A stretch of 64,000 bases of DNA from Bryobacteraceae bacterium (GTDB taxonomy: Bacteria; Acidobacteriota; Terriglobia; Bryobacterales; Bryobacteraceae). Positions within the stretch are counted from its first letter, which is position 1; each line of letters begins with the position of its first letter. Made by a program: the position numbers and the translations under genes. The stretch covers positions 47,686-111,685 of the forward strand of contig JAHCHE010000030.1 in assembly GCA_026129905.1 (NCBI GenBank), given 5' to 3'. Below, piece after piece: positions 46,728-55,471 of the stretch. Below the pieces are notes generated by a model, which was given only the letters and a program-made list of their open reading frames with translations, was not told the origin of the DNA and searched no databases.

Positions 46728-46745
46728 CGAGTCCCGTGAGACTCG
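46728..46745 (-). promoter_or_regulatory. Inverted repeat upstream of hrcA, candidate operator
   Basis: CGAGTC (46728-46733) and GACTCG (46740-46745) form perfect 6-bp arms around a 6-bp spacer, 38 bp upstream of the chosen hrcA start. The arms and spacer differ from the CIRCE consensus (TTAGCACTC-N9-GAGTGCTAA), sharing only a GAGT core, so assignment to HrcA is tentative. Confidence 0.3.
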
Positions 46746-46874
46746 TCGCGCCCTGAAGTCAAGCTTCACCTCTCATTTTAGCGCGTCCGCGCAAACGCGC
46801 AGCGCCGGCGAGAGCCGCCGGTGACGCCGAACGAAGCGCATGCGAAACGGGCAGGCGCGTTCCCGGGAAAGCGT

Positions 46875-46898
46875 TAAGATAAGGGCACGATTATCTTA
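46875..46898 (+). promoter_or_regulatory. AT-rich palindrome TAAGATAA-N8-TTATCTTA reaching the aminotransferase start codon
   Basis: Perfect 8-bp arms at 46875-46882 and 46891-46898, where the last A is the first base of the ATG. The arms contain one G:C pair each in a GC-rich genome. It could be a DNA operator overlapping the -10 region or an RNA hairpin that hides the start codon. No Shine-Dalgarno is visible. Confidence 0.5.
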
Positions 46899-48199
46899 TG
46901 AGCCATATTGCTTCCGCTAACGATCTCGCCGCCGGACAGGGCGGCGCCCCCGCCCGAAGCGAACCCTTGCCTTTGGAGTTCCCGGGCATCCATCACATGG
47001 ACGAGGAGGAAATCGACGCCGCGACGCGCGTGCTGAAGGCGAGGTCGCCGTTCCGCTATTACGGCATCGACCTTCAGGGCGAGGTGGCGGCGTTCGAGGG
47101 GGAGTTCGCCGGTTTCCTTGGCGTTCCACATGCGGTGGCGGTATCCAGCGGAACCGGCGGCCTGTTTGTGGCCCTGGCCTCGCTCGGCGTGGGGCCGGGT
47201 CAGGAAGTAATTATCCCGGCCTATTTCTGGGTGTCGATCGCCTCCGCCGTGGTGTCGCTTGGCGCGATACCCGTGGTGGCCGACATCGACGACACGTTCT
47301 GCCTCGATCCGGACGCAGTGGAGAAGGCCATGACCCCCAGGACGTCCGGCATCGTGCTCGTGCACATGAGCGGGGCGCCGGGCAACGCGCCGGCCATCGC
47401 CGCCGTCGCGCGCAAGCGCGGGCTGTTTCTGCTGGAGGACTGCGCGCAGTGCGCGGGCGGCGCCATCGACGGACGAAAAGTGGGCACGTTCGGCGACGCG
47501 GCGATTTTCAGCTTCCAGATGAACAAGAATATGACCGCGGGCGAGGGCGGGTGCTTCGTCACCAACGATGCCGCGCTCCACCGCCGGGCCGTCGCTTCGC
47601 ACGACCTTGGCTACGCGCGCGACGAGAACGGAAGGCTGCTGGTGGACCGGCCGGAACTGATGCTGTGGGGCATGGGCTACCGGCTGGACGAATTGCGCGC
47701 CGCCGTTCTGCGCGTGCAGTTGCGCAAGCTGCCCGCGGTCACGGGCGCCATGCGGAAAAGCAAGTACCGGATCCGCGCCGCGCTGCGGGAGATGGGCGGC
47801 GTCCAACTGCGGCGGGTGCTCGACGAATCCGGCGACACCGGCTGCTTCTTGATCACCACCTATCCGGACCGCGCCCGCGCCGTCGAAGTCAACGCCCGGC
47901 TTCGCTCCGAAGGCATCCGCACCTTCGAGCAGGGCATCTCCAACATCCTGATGACCGACTGGGGCCTCCACCTCTACTACAACAACGCCAGCCTGGTCCA
48001 GCGCGCCAGTCGCGACCGCGGCGGCTTTCCGTGGAACCTGGCCGAGAACGCCGGCTCGACCGCGCGATACGACAAAGGGACCTGCCCGTACGCCGACAGC
48101 CTGTTCGAGCGCAGCATCCTCCTCCCGATTCCTTCGTGCCTCACCCCGCGCGACCAGGACGACATCATCCGCGCGTTCGAGAGATCGCTGCGCGATTGA
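46898..48199 (+). CDS. DegT/DnrJ/EryC1/StrS-family PLP aminotransferase
   Basis: This 433-residue protein starts at the ATG at 46898. Fold-type-I features: substrate loop FRYYGIDLQGEVAAFE, PLP-contact AVSSGTGGLFVAL, VIIPAYFWVS, cofactor Asp region LEDCAQCAGGAIDG, and the Schiff-base Lys in FSFQMNKNMTAGEGG. The family transaminates nucleotide-linked ketosugars, or deoxygenates them in some members. Two glycosyltransferase fusions lie 3 kb away beyond hrcA-grpE-dnaJ, but the sugar is not known. It is divergent from hrcA with 208 bp between start codons and followed by a GH3 gene 25 bp downstream. Confidence 0.87.
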   Translation: MSHIASANDLAAGQGGAPARSEPLPLEFPGIHHMDEEEIDAATRVLKARSPFRYYGIDLQGEVAAFEGEFAGFLGVPHAVAVSSGTGGLFVALASLGVGPGQEVIIPAYFWVSIASAVVSLGAIPVVADIDDTFCLDPDAVEKAMTPRTSGIVLVHMSGAPGNAPAIAAVARKRGLFLLEDCAQCAGGAIDGRKVGTFGDAAIFSFQMNKNMTAGEGGCFVTNDAALHRRAVASHDLGYARDENGRLLVDRPELMLWGMGYRLDELRAAVLRVQLRKLPAVTGAMRKSKYRIRAALREMGGVQLRRVLDESGDTGCFLITTYPDRARAVEVNARLRSEGIRTFEQGISNILMTDWGLHLYYNNASLVQRASRDRGGFPWNLAENAGSTARYDKGTCPYADSLFERSILLPIPSCLTPRDQDDIIRAFERSLRD

Positions 48200-48224
48200 C
48201 GCGCGGAAGAAAGACAAGGACATC

Positions 48225-50543
48225 ATGAGAATCGCTTTCCTGCTATCGGTGTGGATTCCCGCGCTGGCGGCGCAAACCGGCGCGGAGAAGCCCGTTTATC
48301 TCGACTCCTCGGCGCCGGTCGACCGGCGCGTCGAGGACCTGCTCGGCCGGATGACCCTGAAGGAGAAGGTGGGTCAACTGAACATGCCCTGCGTGTACGT
48401 GAACGAACTTGGCAAGGACATCCCCGCCAAGCTCGCCGCGTGCCGGCGGTTTGCCGAAGGAACGTATACGACCGACATTGGACCGGGCGGCGGCTTCTTC
48501 ACGCTCGCGGACAACATCCTGCCCGAAGGATCCAGGCAACAGGCGCTCTACTTCAACGAGCTGCAAACGATCGCGCTCGAAAAGACTCGCCTGAAGATTC
48601 CTCTGCTCCAGACCGAGGAAGGCACCCACGGCGTGATGTGTTCCGGAAAGACCATTTTTCCGGAAGGACCGGGCCTCGGCAGCACATGGAATCTGGACCT
48701 GGTCCGGGACATCTACGCCGCGGCGGCCAGGGAAGCCCGCGCCGTCGGGATTCACCAGTTGTTCACGCTGGTGGTCGAGCCGAACCGCGATCCCCGGTTG
48801 GGAAGGAACGCGGAAGGTTACAGCGAAGATCCGTACCTTTGCGCCCGCTTCGCCGAGACCATCGTCCGCGCCGCGCAGGGCAGCGACATCTCGGCGCCCG
48901 ACAAAGTAGTAGCCGGCCTTTGCCACTACCCGGGGCAGAGCCAGCCGGTCAGCGGTTTCGAGCGCGGGGCGATGGAAATCTCCGAGCGGGTTCTGCGCGA
49001 GGTCTTCCTGCCTCCCTGGGTCGCCGGCGTCAAGCGGGCGGGCGCGCTGGGCGTGATGGCCACATACCCCGCCATTGACGGCATCCCCGCGCACGCCTCC
49101 CACAAGATCCTGACCGGAATCCTCCGCGAAGAACTCGCCTTCCAGGGACTGGTGCTCGGCGAAGGCGGCGGCATCGGCACGCTGGTGTACGAGCGCCTGG
49201 CCCCGACCCAGAAGGAAGCCGGGCAGCTTGCCATCCGCGCCGGCGTCGACGTCGGCATATCGTATGAATCCGGATATATGGGGGAGATGATCCGCAGCGT
49301 CGAGGAGGGCCGGATCTCCATGGCCGACATCGACCGCTCGGTGCGGCGCGTCCTCCGCCTGAAGTTCGCGCTCGGCCTGTTCGAACGGCCGTTCGGGGAC
49401 CCGGAGCGCGCGGCCCGCGTCACGCACACGAAGGAGCACCAGGATCTCGCTTACCGCGCGGCGCGGGAGAGCATCGTGCTGCTGAAGAATGACGGCGTGT
49501 TGCCGCTCCGGAAGGGCATCCGGTCGATCGCCGTCATCGGGCCGAACGCCGACGACAAGCGGAACCAGCTCGGCGATTACGTTTCGCGCCACATTCCGCA
49601 GGAAATTGTCACCGTGCTGGCGGGCATCCGTCAGAAGGCGCCGGGAGCGAAAGTCGCCTACGCCAAAGGATGCGACGTGCTGGGCGAGGATCGAAACGGA
49701 TTCGCCGAAGCGGTCGAGGCCGCGAAAGCCGCCGACGCCGCCGTGGTGGTGGTCGGAGAGAACGCGCCGGGAAATCCGGGCAAGCCGGCGACGATCGGCG
49801 AGGGCTACGACGTGGCCAGCCTCGATCTCACCGGTGTGCAGGAGGAACTGGTGCGCGCCATCCAGGCGACGGGCAAGCCGACCGTCGTGGTGCTGATCAA
49901 CGGAAGGGCGTTATCGATCCGCTGGATCGCGGAGCATGTCCCGGCGGTCGTCGAGGCGTGGCTCCCCGGCGAGAAAGGCGGCCTCGCCGTGGCCGACGTG
50001 CTGTTCGGCGACTATAATCCCAGCGGGCGGCTGCCGGTGACCGTCCCGCGTCACTCCGGGCAGCTCCCTGTCTACTACAATTCCAAGCCTTCCAAGGAGT
50101 ACTGGATCAAGGAAGGCTGGGGGCGCCGCTACGCCGACATGAGCCCCTGGCCGCTGTGGGATTTCGGTCACGGTCTCGGTTACACGAAGTTCGAGTACGC
50201 GAACCTTCGCATCACCCCGGCGGCGATCGGATCGGCGGGCGAGGTGGAAGTGAAAGCGGACGTGCGCAACGCCGGAGACCGCGAGGGCCAGGAGGTGGTC
50301 CAGTTGTACATCCACGATCCGGTGGCGACGGTGGTGCGGCCCATCAAGGAGCTAAAAGGCTTCGAAAAGATCTCGCTGAAGCCGGGCGAATCGAAGACTG
50401 TGGCCTTCAAACTGGGTCCGGAGGAACTCTCGTTCCTGAACGAGCGTCTCGACCGGGTCGTCGAGCCCGGCGCATTCCAAGCCATGGTGGGCAGTTCATC
50501 CAGCGACATACGCCTCACCGGCTCGTTTGAAGTGACGCCGTAA
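48225..50543 (+). CDS. Secreted GH3 beta-glucosidase-like hydrolase with altered nucleophile motif
   Basis: This 772-residue protein has a signal peptide (RIAFLLSVWIPALAAQ). Domain order is GH3 N-barrel (about 25-350; MTLKEKVGQLNM, EGTHGVMCSG, AREARAVGIHQLFTLVVEPN), GH3 C-domain (about 400-610; SIVLLKNDGVLPLRKG) and fibronectin-III-like (about 670-760; VEVKADVRNAGDREGQEVVQ). The usual nucleophile segment GFxxSDW reads GLVLGEGGGI, with E313 where Asp is expected. The change may alter mechanism or specificity, and similar sequences may form a clade. Likely role: periplasmic oligosaccharide hydrolysis. Confidence 0.85.
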   Translation: MRIAFLLSVWIPALAAQTGAEKPVYLDSSAPVDRRVEDLLGRMTLKEKVGQLNMPCVYVNELGKDIPAKLAACRRFAEGTYTTDIGPGGGFFTLADNILPEGSRQQALYFNELQTIALEKTRLKIPLLQTEEGTHGVMCSGKTIFPEGPGLGSTWNLDLVRDIYAAAAREARAVGIHQLFTLVVEPNRDPRLGRNAEGYSEDPYLCARFAETIVRAAQGSDISAPDKVVAGLCHYPGQSQPVSGFERGAMEISERVLREVFLPPWVAGVKRAGALGVMATYPAIDGIPAHASHKILTGILREELAFQGLVLGEGGGIGTLVYERLAPTQKEAGQLAIRAGVDVGISYESGYMGEMIRSVEEGRISMADIDRSVRRVLRLKFALGLFERPFGDPERAARVTHTKEHQDLAYRAARESIVLLKNDGVLPLRKGIRSIAVIGPNADDKRNQLGDYVSRHIPQEIVTVLAGIRQKAPGAKVAYAKGCDVLGEDRNGFAEAVEAAKAADAAVVVVGENAPGNPGKPATIGEGYDVASLDLTGVQEELVRAIQATGKPTVVVLINGRALSIRWIAEHVPAVVEAWLPGEKGGLAVADVLFGDYNPSGRLPVTVPRHSGQLPVYYNSKPSKEYWIKEGWGRRYADMSPWPLWDFGHGLGYTKFEYANLRITPAAIGSAGEVEVKADVRNAGDREGQEVVQLYIHDPVATVVRPIKELKGFEKISLKPGESKTVAFKLGPEELSFLNERLDRVVEPGAFQAMVGSSSSDIRLTGSFEVTP

Positions 50544-50638
50544 TAGCATTAAAGCCTCAGCGTTTTTGAACCGGCTGGAGCGCCCGGCCGCAATCGTCGC
50601 GGGTCCTGTCATTGCCGGGAACCGCCGGCGCGAGGTGG

Positions 50639-50644
50639 TATAGT
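50639..50644 (+). promoter_or_regulatory. -10-like box TATAGT before the nfeD-like gene
   Basis: TATAGT ends 15 nt before the ATG at 50660. Here a GAGGTGG site lies between box and start, so a short but conventional leader is possible. Confidence 0.4.
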
Positions 50645-50659
50645 TGAGGTGGAAAAATT

Positions 50660-51958
50660 ATGGTCACCATGCGGCGCCTTTTTCCGGCGGCGGCGCTGCT
50701 GTGTTGCGGCGCGGCGCTGGCCCAATCGAGGGTGGTCACCGTCTCGCTCGACGGGATGATACACCCGATCACCGTCGAGATCGTGGGTCACGCGCTCGAC
50801 CAGGCGCAACGCGAGAACGCGAAGCTCGTGGTGGTGCGGCTGAACACGCCCGGAGGGCTGCTCGACGCCACGCGGCACATCGTGGAAAAGATCGTCGCCT
50901 CGCCGGTTCCGGTCGCGGCGTACGTCACGCCCAGCGGTGGCCGCGCCGCCTCGGCCGGCTTCTTCATCCTCCAGGCGGCCGACGTCGCGGCGATGGCGCC
51001 CGGCACCAACACGGGGGCCGCTTCTCCCGTCCTGCTGGGCGGCAAGATGGACGAGGTCATGCGCCGCAAGGCGGAAAACGACGCCTCCGCCGCGCTCCGA
51101 GCCATCGTGCAGAAGCGGTCGCGCAACAGCGAACTGGCTGAAAAGGCGGTGCTCGAAGCCAAGGCGTTCACCGAAAAGGAAGCCCTGGATAATAACCTCA
51201 TCGATCTGATTGCCGCGTCCGAGGCCGAACTCGTCGCCGGACTCGACGGCCGCGAGGTGACGCGATTCAATGGGGCAAAGCAGGCGCTCCGGCTCGGCGC
51301 GCCGGAACTGGTCGACTATGAAATGACGCGGCGCGAGAAGCTGATCTCGGCCATCGCCGATCCGAACATCGCCTTCATCCTGCTGGTGCTCGGCGCGCTG
51401 GGCATTTACGTCGAGTTCTCCTCCCCCGGCCTCGTCGCCCCGGGAGTTGCCGGCGGAATTCTCGTGCTGCTCGGCTTGTCGGCCCTCTCGGTGCTGCCGA
51501 TCAACTGGGCCGGCGTCGCGCTGCTGTTGCTCGCGGTGACGCTGTTCGTGCTGGAGGCGCACTTCGCCTCGCACGGCATTCTCGGCGTTGGCGGAGCCGT
51601 CGCCATGGTGCTTGGGGCGCTGATGCTGGTGGAAGGGCCGCCGGAGGTGCGCATTCGGCTCAGCACCGCGGTTGCCGTGACGCTGCCGTTCGCGGCCATT
51701 ACCATCTTCCTACTTACGCTGGTCCTCCGCGCGCGGTCGGCCAAGGTGGTGACCGGTTCCGCCGGAATGGTCGGAAAGCTCGGTTCGGCGCAAACGGCGC
51801 TCAACCCGTCCGGCAAGGTTTTTGTTCACGGAGAGTATTGGGACGCTGTCTCCTCCACCCCGGTGGAGGCCGGCGCCCGCGTTGAAGTCACTGCTGTGGA
51901 CGGGCTCACCCTCGACGTGCGGCCCGCCGGTCCAGGTTCAGGAGCTCGCCATGACTGA
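50660..51958 (+). CDS. NfeD-family membrane serine protease (NfeD1b, long form)
   Basis: This 432-residue protein has a signal sequence and an N-terminal ClpP-like protease domain. The Ser is in [12 protein letters not shown] and the probable Lys in [16 protein letters not shown], with [13 protein letters not shown] as the early strand. Four to five membrane helices (about 235-375) and a C-terminal OB-fold ([20 protein letters not shown]) follow. Long NfeD proteins cleave the C-termini of SPFH partners and help organise membrane microdomains. Its stop overlaps the start of the SPFH gene by 8 bp, the classical pairing. An alternative ATG at 50669 would shorten it by three residues. Confidence 0.92.
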   Translation: MVTMRRLFPAAALLCCGAALAQSRVVTVSLDGMIHPITVEIVGHALDQAQRENAKLVVVRLNTPGGLLDATRHIVEKIVASPVPVAAYVTPSGGRAASAGFFILQAADVAAMAPGTNTGAASPVLLGGKMDEVMRRKAENDASAALRAIVQKRSRNSELAEKAVLEAKAFTEKEALDNNLIDLIAASEAELVAGLDGREVTRFNGAKQALRLGAPELVDYEMTRREKLISAIADPNIAFILLVLGALGIYVEFSSPGLVAPGVAGGILVLLGLSALSVLPINWAGVALLLLAVTLFVLEAHFASHGILGVGGAVAMVLGALMLVEGPPEVRIRLSTAVAVTLPFAAITIFLLTLVLRARSAKVVTGSAGMVGKLGSAQTALNPSGKVFVHGEYWDAVSSTPVEAGARVEVTAVDGLTLDVRPAGPGSGARHD

Positions 51959-52748
51959 TGTTCCCATAATCGCGGTAGTAATCGTTGTTCTCTATTTTCT
52001 GGCTTCAATTAAGGTACTCAAGGAGTACGAACGCGGCGTGATTTTCCGGCTGGGACGCATACTGGGCCGGCCGAAAGGGCCGGGAATTATCCTGGTATTC
52101 GCGCCCATAGACCGCATCGTGCGGGTGTCGCTCCGGGTGGAAACGATGGAAGTCCCGCCGCAGGACCTCGTCACCCGGGATAACGTCACCGTGAAGGTGA
52201 ACGCCGTGATCTATTTCCGCGTGGTCGACCCGAACCGGGCAGTCGTCGAGGTGCAGAATTACCTTTACGCCACTTCGCAACTTGCCCAGACCACGCTGCG
52301 CAGCGTGCTGGGCGAGGTGGAGTTGGACGAGCTTCTCAGCCAGCGAGAAAAGCTGAACGTCCGCTTGCAGGCGGTCCTGGATAAACACACCGAACCCTGG
52401 GGCGTGAAGGTGGCCATGGTGGAAGTGAAGCAGGTGGACCTGCCCGACATGATGATCCGCGCCATCGCCCGCCAGGCCGAGGCCGAGCGCGAGCGCCGCG
52501 CCAAGATCATTCACGCCGAGGGCGAGTACACCGCGGCCGAGAAACTGACGATGGCGGCCCACCTGATCCAGCAGGAGCCGGTCGCCATTCAGCTCCGCTA
52601 CCTTCAGACGCTGGTCGAGATCGGCGCCGAGAAGAACACGACGGTTGTCTTTCCGCTGCCGATCGATATATTCTCGTCTCTAACGGATCTCGTGCAGCGC
52701 TTCGCCGCCAGGCCGAAGCCGGTGATCGAAACCGGAGAGAAGAGTTGA
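51951..52748 (+). CDS. SPFH/band-7 family protein (slipin/stomatin-like)
   Basis: The product is 265 residues from the ATG at 51951, which has CAGGAG upstream and overlaps the nfeD stop. One N-terminal helix ([15 protein letters not shown]) anchors the SPFH domain: [53 protein letters not shown] and a coiled-coil-forming [20 protein letters not shown]. It forms membrane-associated oligomeric scaffolds. The C-terminal hydrophobic [12 protein letters not shown] is the type cleaved by NfeD in studied pairs. Confidence 0.93.
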   Translation: MTDVPIIAVVIVVLYFLASIKVLKEYERGVIFRLGRILGRPKGPGIILVFAPIDRIVRVSLRVETMEVPPQDLVTRDNVTVKVNAVIYFRVVDPNRAVVEVQNYLYATSQLAQTTLRSVLGEVELDELLSQREKLNVRLQAVLDKHTEPWGVKVAMVEVKQVDLPDMMIRAIARQAEAERERRAKIIHAEGEYTAAEKLTMAAHLIQQEPVAIQLRYLQTLVEIGAEKNTTVVFPLPIDIFSSLTDLVQRFAARPKPVIETGEKS

Positions 52749-52795
52749 GTTCGGGGCACTAAACAAAAGTTGGAACATTTGTAAGCTGTCATACC

Positions 52796-53437
52796 ATGCC
52801 GAAAAACGAAGAAGGCGAATTCGAACTGGTCCTGGGCAACAGGCAGTTGCTCAGCGTCTTTTTCATCGTTGTTGTGTTGCTTGGGGTTTTCTTCGCGATG
52901 GGTTTCATCACCGGGCGGAATACGGCCCCGGGGTTACGCGAAGTGGCTACCAGCCAGCCCATCATCGTGGAAGCGCCGGGCGCTTCGTCGCAGCCGGCGG
53001 AGCCACCCTCCAAGCCGAGAGAAGAGCCGAAGACCACCGCTTCCGCTCCGCCTCCGAAGGAGCAGCCGCCCGCCGCCGCGCCGCCGTCCAAGCCGGCGCC
53101 GGAGCAGGAAGCCAAGGCCCAACCGGCGAAGCCGCCCGAGACCAAGCCCGCGTCCGTGCAGCCGCCGAAACGGGCCCAGGAAACGGCCACCGCGGCGGCC
53201 CAGACTTCGGATCCTCCGCCAGGCACCTACCTGCAAGTCGCGGCGACAACAAAATCCGACGCCAACGTGTTGCTCCAGGTGTTGAGCAAGCGTGGATTCG
53301 CGGCGAAGATGGCCGAGGTTCCCGGCCAGGACCTGTACCGCGTGGTGGTCGGTCCGGTGGAAGGCGCGCAGGCTCTGGCGAAGACGAGAGACGACCTCCG
53401 AGCGGCCGGTTTTAAGCCGTTCACGCGCCGGTACTGA
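52796..53437 (+). CDS. SPOR-domain membrane protein
   Basis: This 213-residue bitopic protein has a membrane helix (about 19-40; LLSVFFIVVVLLGVFFAMGF). A Pro/Ala/Lys-rich periplasmic linker covers about 55-140. A C-terminal SPOR domain (about 142-213) carries TYLQVAATTKSDANVLLQVL, GQDLYRVVVGPV and a final AGFKPFTRRY. SPOR domains bind denuded septal peptidoglycan, so a role at division is likely. Its stop is followed at once by the lipA start (TGAATG). Confidence 0.88.
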   Translation: MPKNEEGEFELVLGNRQLLSVFFIVVVLLGVFFAMGFITGRNTAPGLREVATSQPIIVEAPGASSQPAEPPSKPREEPKTTASAPPPKEQPPAAAPPSKPAPEQEAKAQPAKPPETKPASVQPPKRAQETATAAAQTSDPPPGTYLQVAATTKSDANVLLQVLSKRGFAAKMAEVPGQDLYRVVVGPVEGAQALAKTRDDLRAAGFKPFTRRY

Positions 53438-54373
53438 ATGCAGGCCGGGCCACTCGTTCAAATCGGCGTCGAGAGCGGCCCGGCGCGCCGAAACCAGCCG
53501 GCCCCGCGGCTGCCGGATTGGCTCCGGGACGGCGCGACGCATCACCCATCCGTCGTCCGCCTGAAGGCGGGGCTCCGCGAACACAACCTCCACACCGTTT
53601 GCGAATCCGCGCGCTGTCCGAACATCCACGAATGCTTTCATCGAGGTACCGCGACCTTCATGATTCTGGGCAACCTGTGTACGCGCGGCTGCGGGTTCTG
53701 CTCGGTTCCAAAGGGCTCGCCCGAGAAGCGCGAGTTCACTCTCGATCCCGGCGAGCCCGCCAACGTCGCTCGCATGGCCCGCCGGATGAACCTCCGCTAT
53801 GTCGTGATTACCAGCGTGAATCGGGACGACCTTCCCGATGGCGGTTCGCGCCACTTCGCCGAGACCGTCCGCCAGGTGCGCTCGGCCCTGCCGCTGGCGC
53901 GAGTCGAGGTCCTGATACCGGATTTCTGCGGCGACCGCGATGCCATTGCCCGTGTGCTCGACGCGGGTCCCGACGTCCTCAACCACAACATGGAGACGGT
54001 CAGCCGTTTGTATCCCCGCGTCCGGCCGCAAGCCCTCTACGGGCGTTCGCTCGAGGTACTGCGCTTCGCGCGCGAGCGCAGCCCGGATGTGCTCACGAAG
54101 TCCGGCGTGATGGCCGGACTCGGCGAAACGCCCGGCGAAGTGGAGGCGCTGCTGCGGGACTTGCGGGCCGCCGGCGCCGGGGTGGCCACCATCGGCCAGT
54201 ATCTCCAACCCACGCGGCGCAACCTTCCGGTGGCCGAGTACGTGACGCCCGCGCGCTTTGACGCTTACCGCGATTACGGCCTTTCGATCGGCTTCCAGGC
54301 CGTGTTCAGCGGTCCGCTGGTGCGCAGTTCGTACATGGCGGACCAGGTTTGGGAAGGCCTGCCGCTTCGCTGA
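53438..54373 (+). CDS. lipA: Lipoyl synthase
   Basis: This 311-residue radical-SAM enzyme inserts two sulfurs into protein-bound octanoyl groups. The auxiliary cluster motif CESARCPNIHEC (CX4CX5C) and the radical-SAM CTRGCGFC (CX3CX2C) are intact. The C-terminal RSSY, contributing the serine ligand, is seen in VRSSYMADQ. GETPGEVEALLRDLRAAG and YLQPTRRNLPVAEYVTP are family hallmarks. It begins directly after the SPOR gene and ends 7 bp from the convergent queA stop. No lipB is adjacent. Confidence 0.97.
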   Translation: MQAGPLVQIGVESGPARRNQPAPRLPDWLRDGATHHPSVVRLKAGLREHNLHTVCESARCPNIHECFHRGTATFMILGNLCTRGCGFCSVPKGSPEKREFTLDPGEPANVARMARRMNLRYVVITSVNRDDLPDGGSRHFAETVRQVRSALPLARVEVLIPDFCGDRDAIARVLDAGPDVLNHNMETVSRLYPRVRPQALYGRSLEVLRFARERSPDVLTKSGVMAGLGETPGEVEALLRDLRAAGAGVATIGQYLQPTRRNLPVAEYVTPARFDAYRDYGLSIGFQAVFSGPLVRSSYMADQVWEGLPLR

Positions 54374-54380
54374 ACCCGCC

Positions 54381-55448
54381 TTACACGAGCAGCATGCAAT
54401 CGCCGTACGAGTAGAAGCGGTACCCCGCTTCCACCGCGTGCCGGTAGGCGGCCAACACGAGGTCCGCCCCGCCGAAAGCGCAGACCAGCAGCAGCAGGCT
54501 CGAACGCGGCAGGTGGAAATTGGTCAGCATCGCGCCGGTGGCGCGGAACTCGAAGCCGGGAAAGATGAAAATGTCCGTCTCGCCGGCCGCTGCGCGCAGC
54601 GGTCCCCCGCGGGCGACGGTCTCCAGCGTGCGAACCGACGTGGTTCCGACCGCCACCAACCGCCGCGCCTCGCGCATTCTCCGGGCATCCTCATCCGCGA
54701 TGACGAAGACCTCCGAGTGCAGCTTCGCCTGTTCGACGACCTCGGTGCGCAGCGGCTGGAACGTGCCCAACCCCACGTGCAGCGTCACGTGCGCGATCCC
54801 GGCGCCGGCGGAACGGCAGGCCGCAAGCGTCTCCGGGGTGAAGTGGAGCCCGGCCGTCGGCGCCGCCACGGACCCGGTGGCGCGCGCGAACACGGTCTGG
54901 TACCGGTCGCGGTCCTCGGGAACGTCGGCGCGGTGAATGTACGGCGGCAGCGGCACGTGGCCGACCCGGTCCAGCGTCTCGAACAGGCCGCCTTCGCACC
55001 GCAGCCGGACCGTTCGCAATCCGTAGGCATCGCGCCCCACGATCTCTGCCGAGAACGTTTCGTCGAAGAAGATCACTTCCCCGGTGCGCATCTTGCGCCC
55101 CGGCCGCACCAGCGCCTCCCAGGTCAACCCGTCGCTGGAGACCGGATGGGCCAGGAACACCTCGACGGTTCCGCTGAGGTTTTCCCATCGTTTGGGATTG
55201 CGCTTGCCGACGGGCAGCGAGTGTATCCCCATGCGCCGCCCAAACAGGCGGGAAGGGAAGACCTTCGAATCGTTCAGCACCAGGCAATCGCCCTCGGACA
55301 GGAACGACGGCAAGTCGCGGAAGAGGCGATCCTCCCAGCGCTTCTGCTCGCGGTAGAGCACCAGCATCCGCGACGCGGCGCGATCGGCCAGCGGTTGTTG
55401 CGCGATGAGTTCCTCGGGAAGCTGGTAGTCGAACTCGGCCAGGCGCAT
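54381..55448 (-). CDS. queA: S-adenosylmethionine:tRNA ribosyltransferase-isomerase
   Basis: This 355-residue enzyme transfers and isomerises the ribosyl part of SAM onto preQ1-tRNA to give epoxyqueuosine. MRLAEFDYQLPEELIAQQPL is the family N-terminus. LVLNDSKVFPSRLFG, PLPPYIHRADVPEDRDRYQT, GSVAAPTAGLHFT and TNFHLPRSSLLLLV are conserved motifs. It is divergent from tsaD with only 23 bp between start codons, so promoters must overlap. No other queuosine gene is in the window. Confidence 0.97.
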   Translation of the reverse strand: MRLAEFDYQLPEELIAQQPLADRAASRMLVLYREQKRWEDRLFRDLPSFLSEGDCLVLNDSKVFPSRLFGRRMGIHSLPVGKRNPKRWENLSGTVEVFLAHPVSSDGLTWEALVRPGRKMRTGEVIFFDETFSAEIVGRDAYGLRTVRLRCEGGLFETLDRVGHVPLPPYIHRADVPEDRDRYQTVFARATGSVAAPTAGLHFTPETLAACRSAGAGIAHVTLHVGLGTFQPLRTEVVEQAKLHSEVFVIADEDARRMREARRLVAVGTTSVRTLETVARGGPLRAAAGETDIFIFPGFEFRATGAMLTNFHLPRSSLLLLVCAFGGADLVLAAYRHAVEAGYRFYSYGDCMLLV

Positions 55449-55459
55449 GAAGCCAACGG

Positions 55460-55465
55460 TAGAAT
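55460..55465 (+). promoter_or_regulatory. -10-like box TAGAAT before tsaD
   Basis: TAGAAT ends 6 nt before the TTG start of tsaD, within the 23-bp divergent gap with queA. This leaves almost no room for a leader. Confidence 0.4.
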
Positions 55466-55471
55466 AACAGG

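Noticed and set aside
46720..46750. CIRCE operator before hrcA
   Set aside because: The inverted repeat there has only a GAGT core in common with the consensus and a 6-bp rather than 9-bp spacer, so it was not called CIRCE.
52990..53220. Simple-sequence repeat region
   Set aside because: The Pro/Ala/Lys-rich stretch is the normal linker of the SPOR-domain protein, not a separate repeat element.
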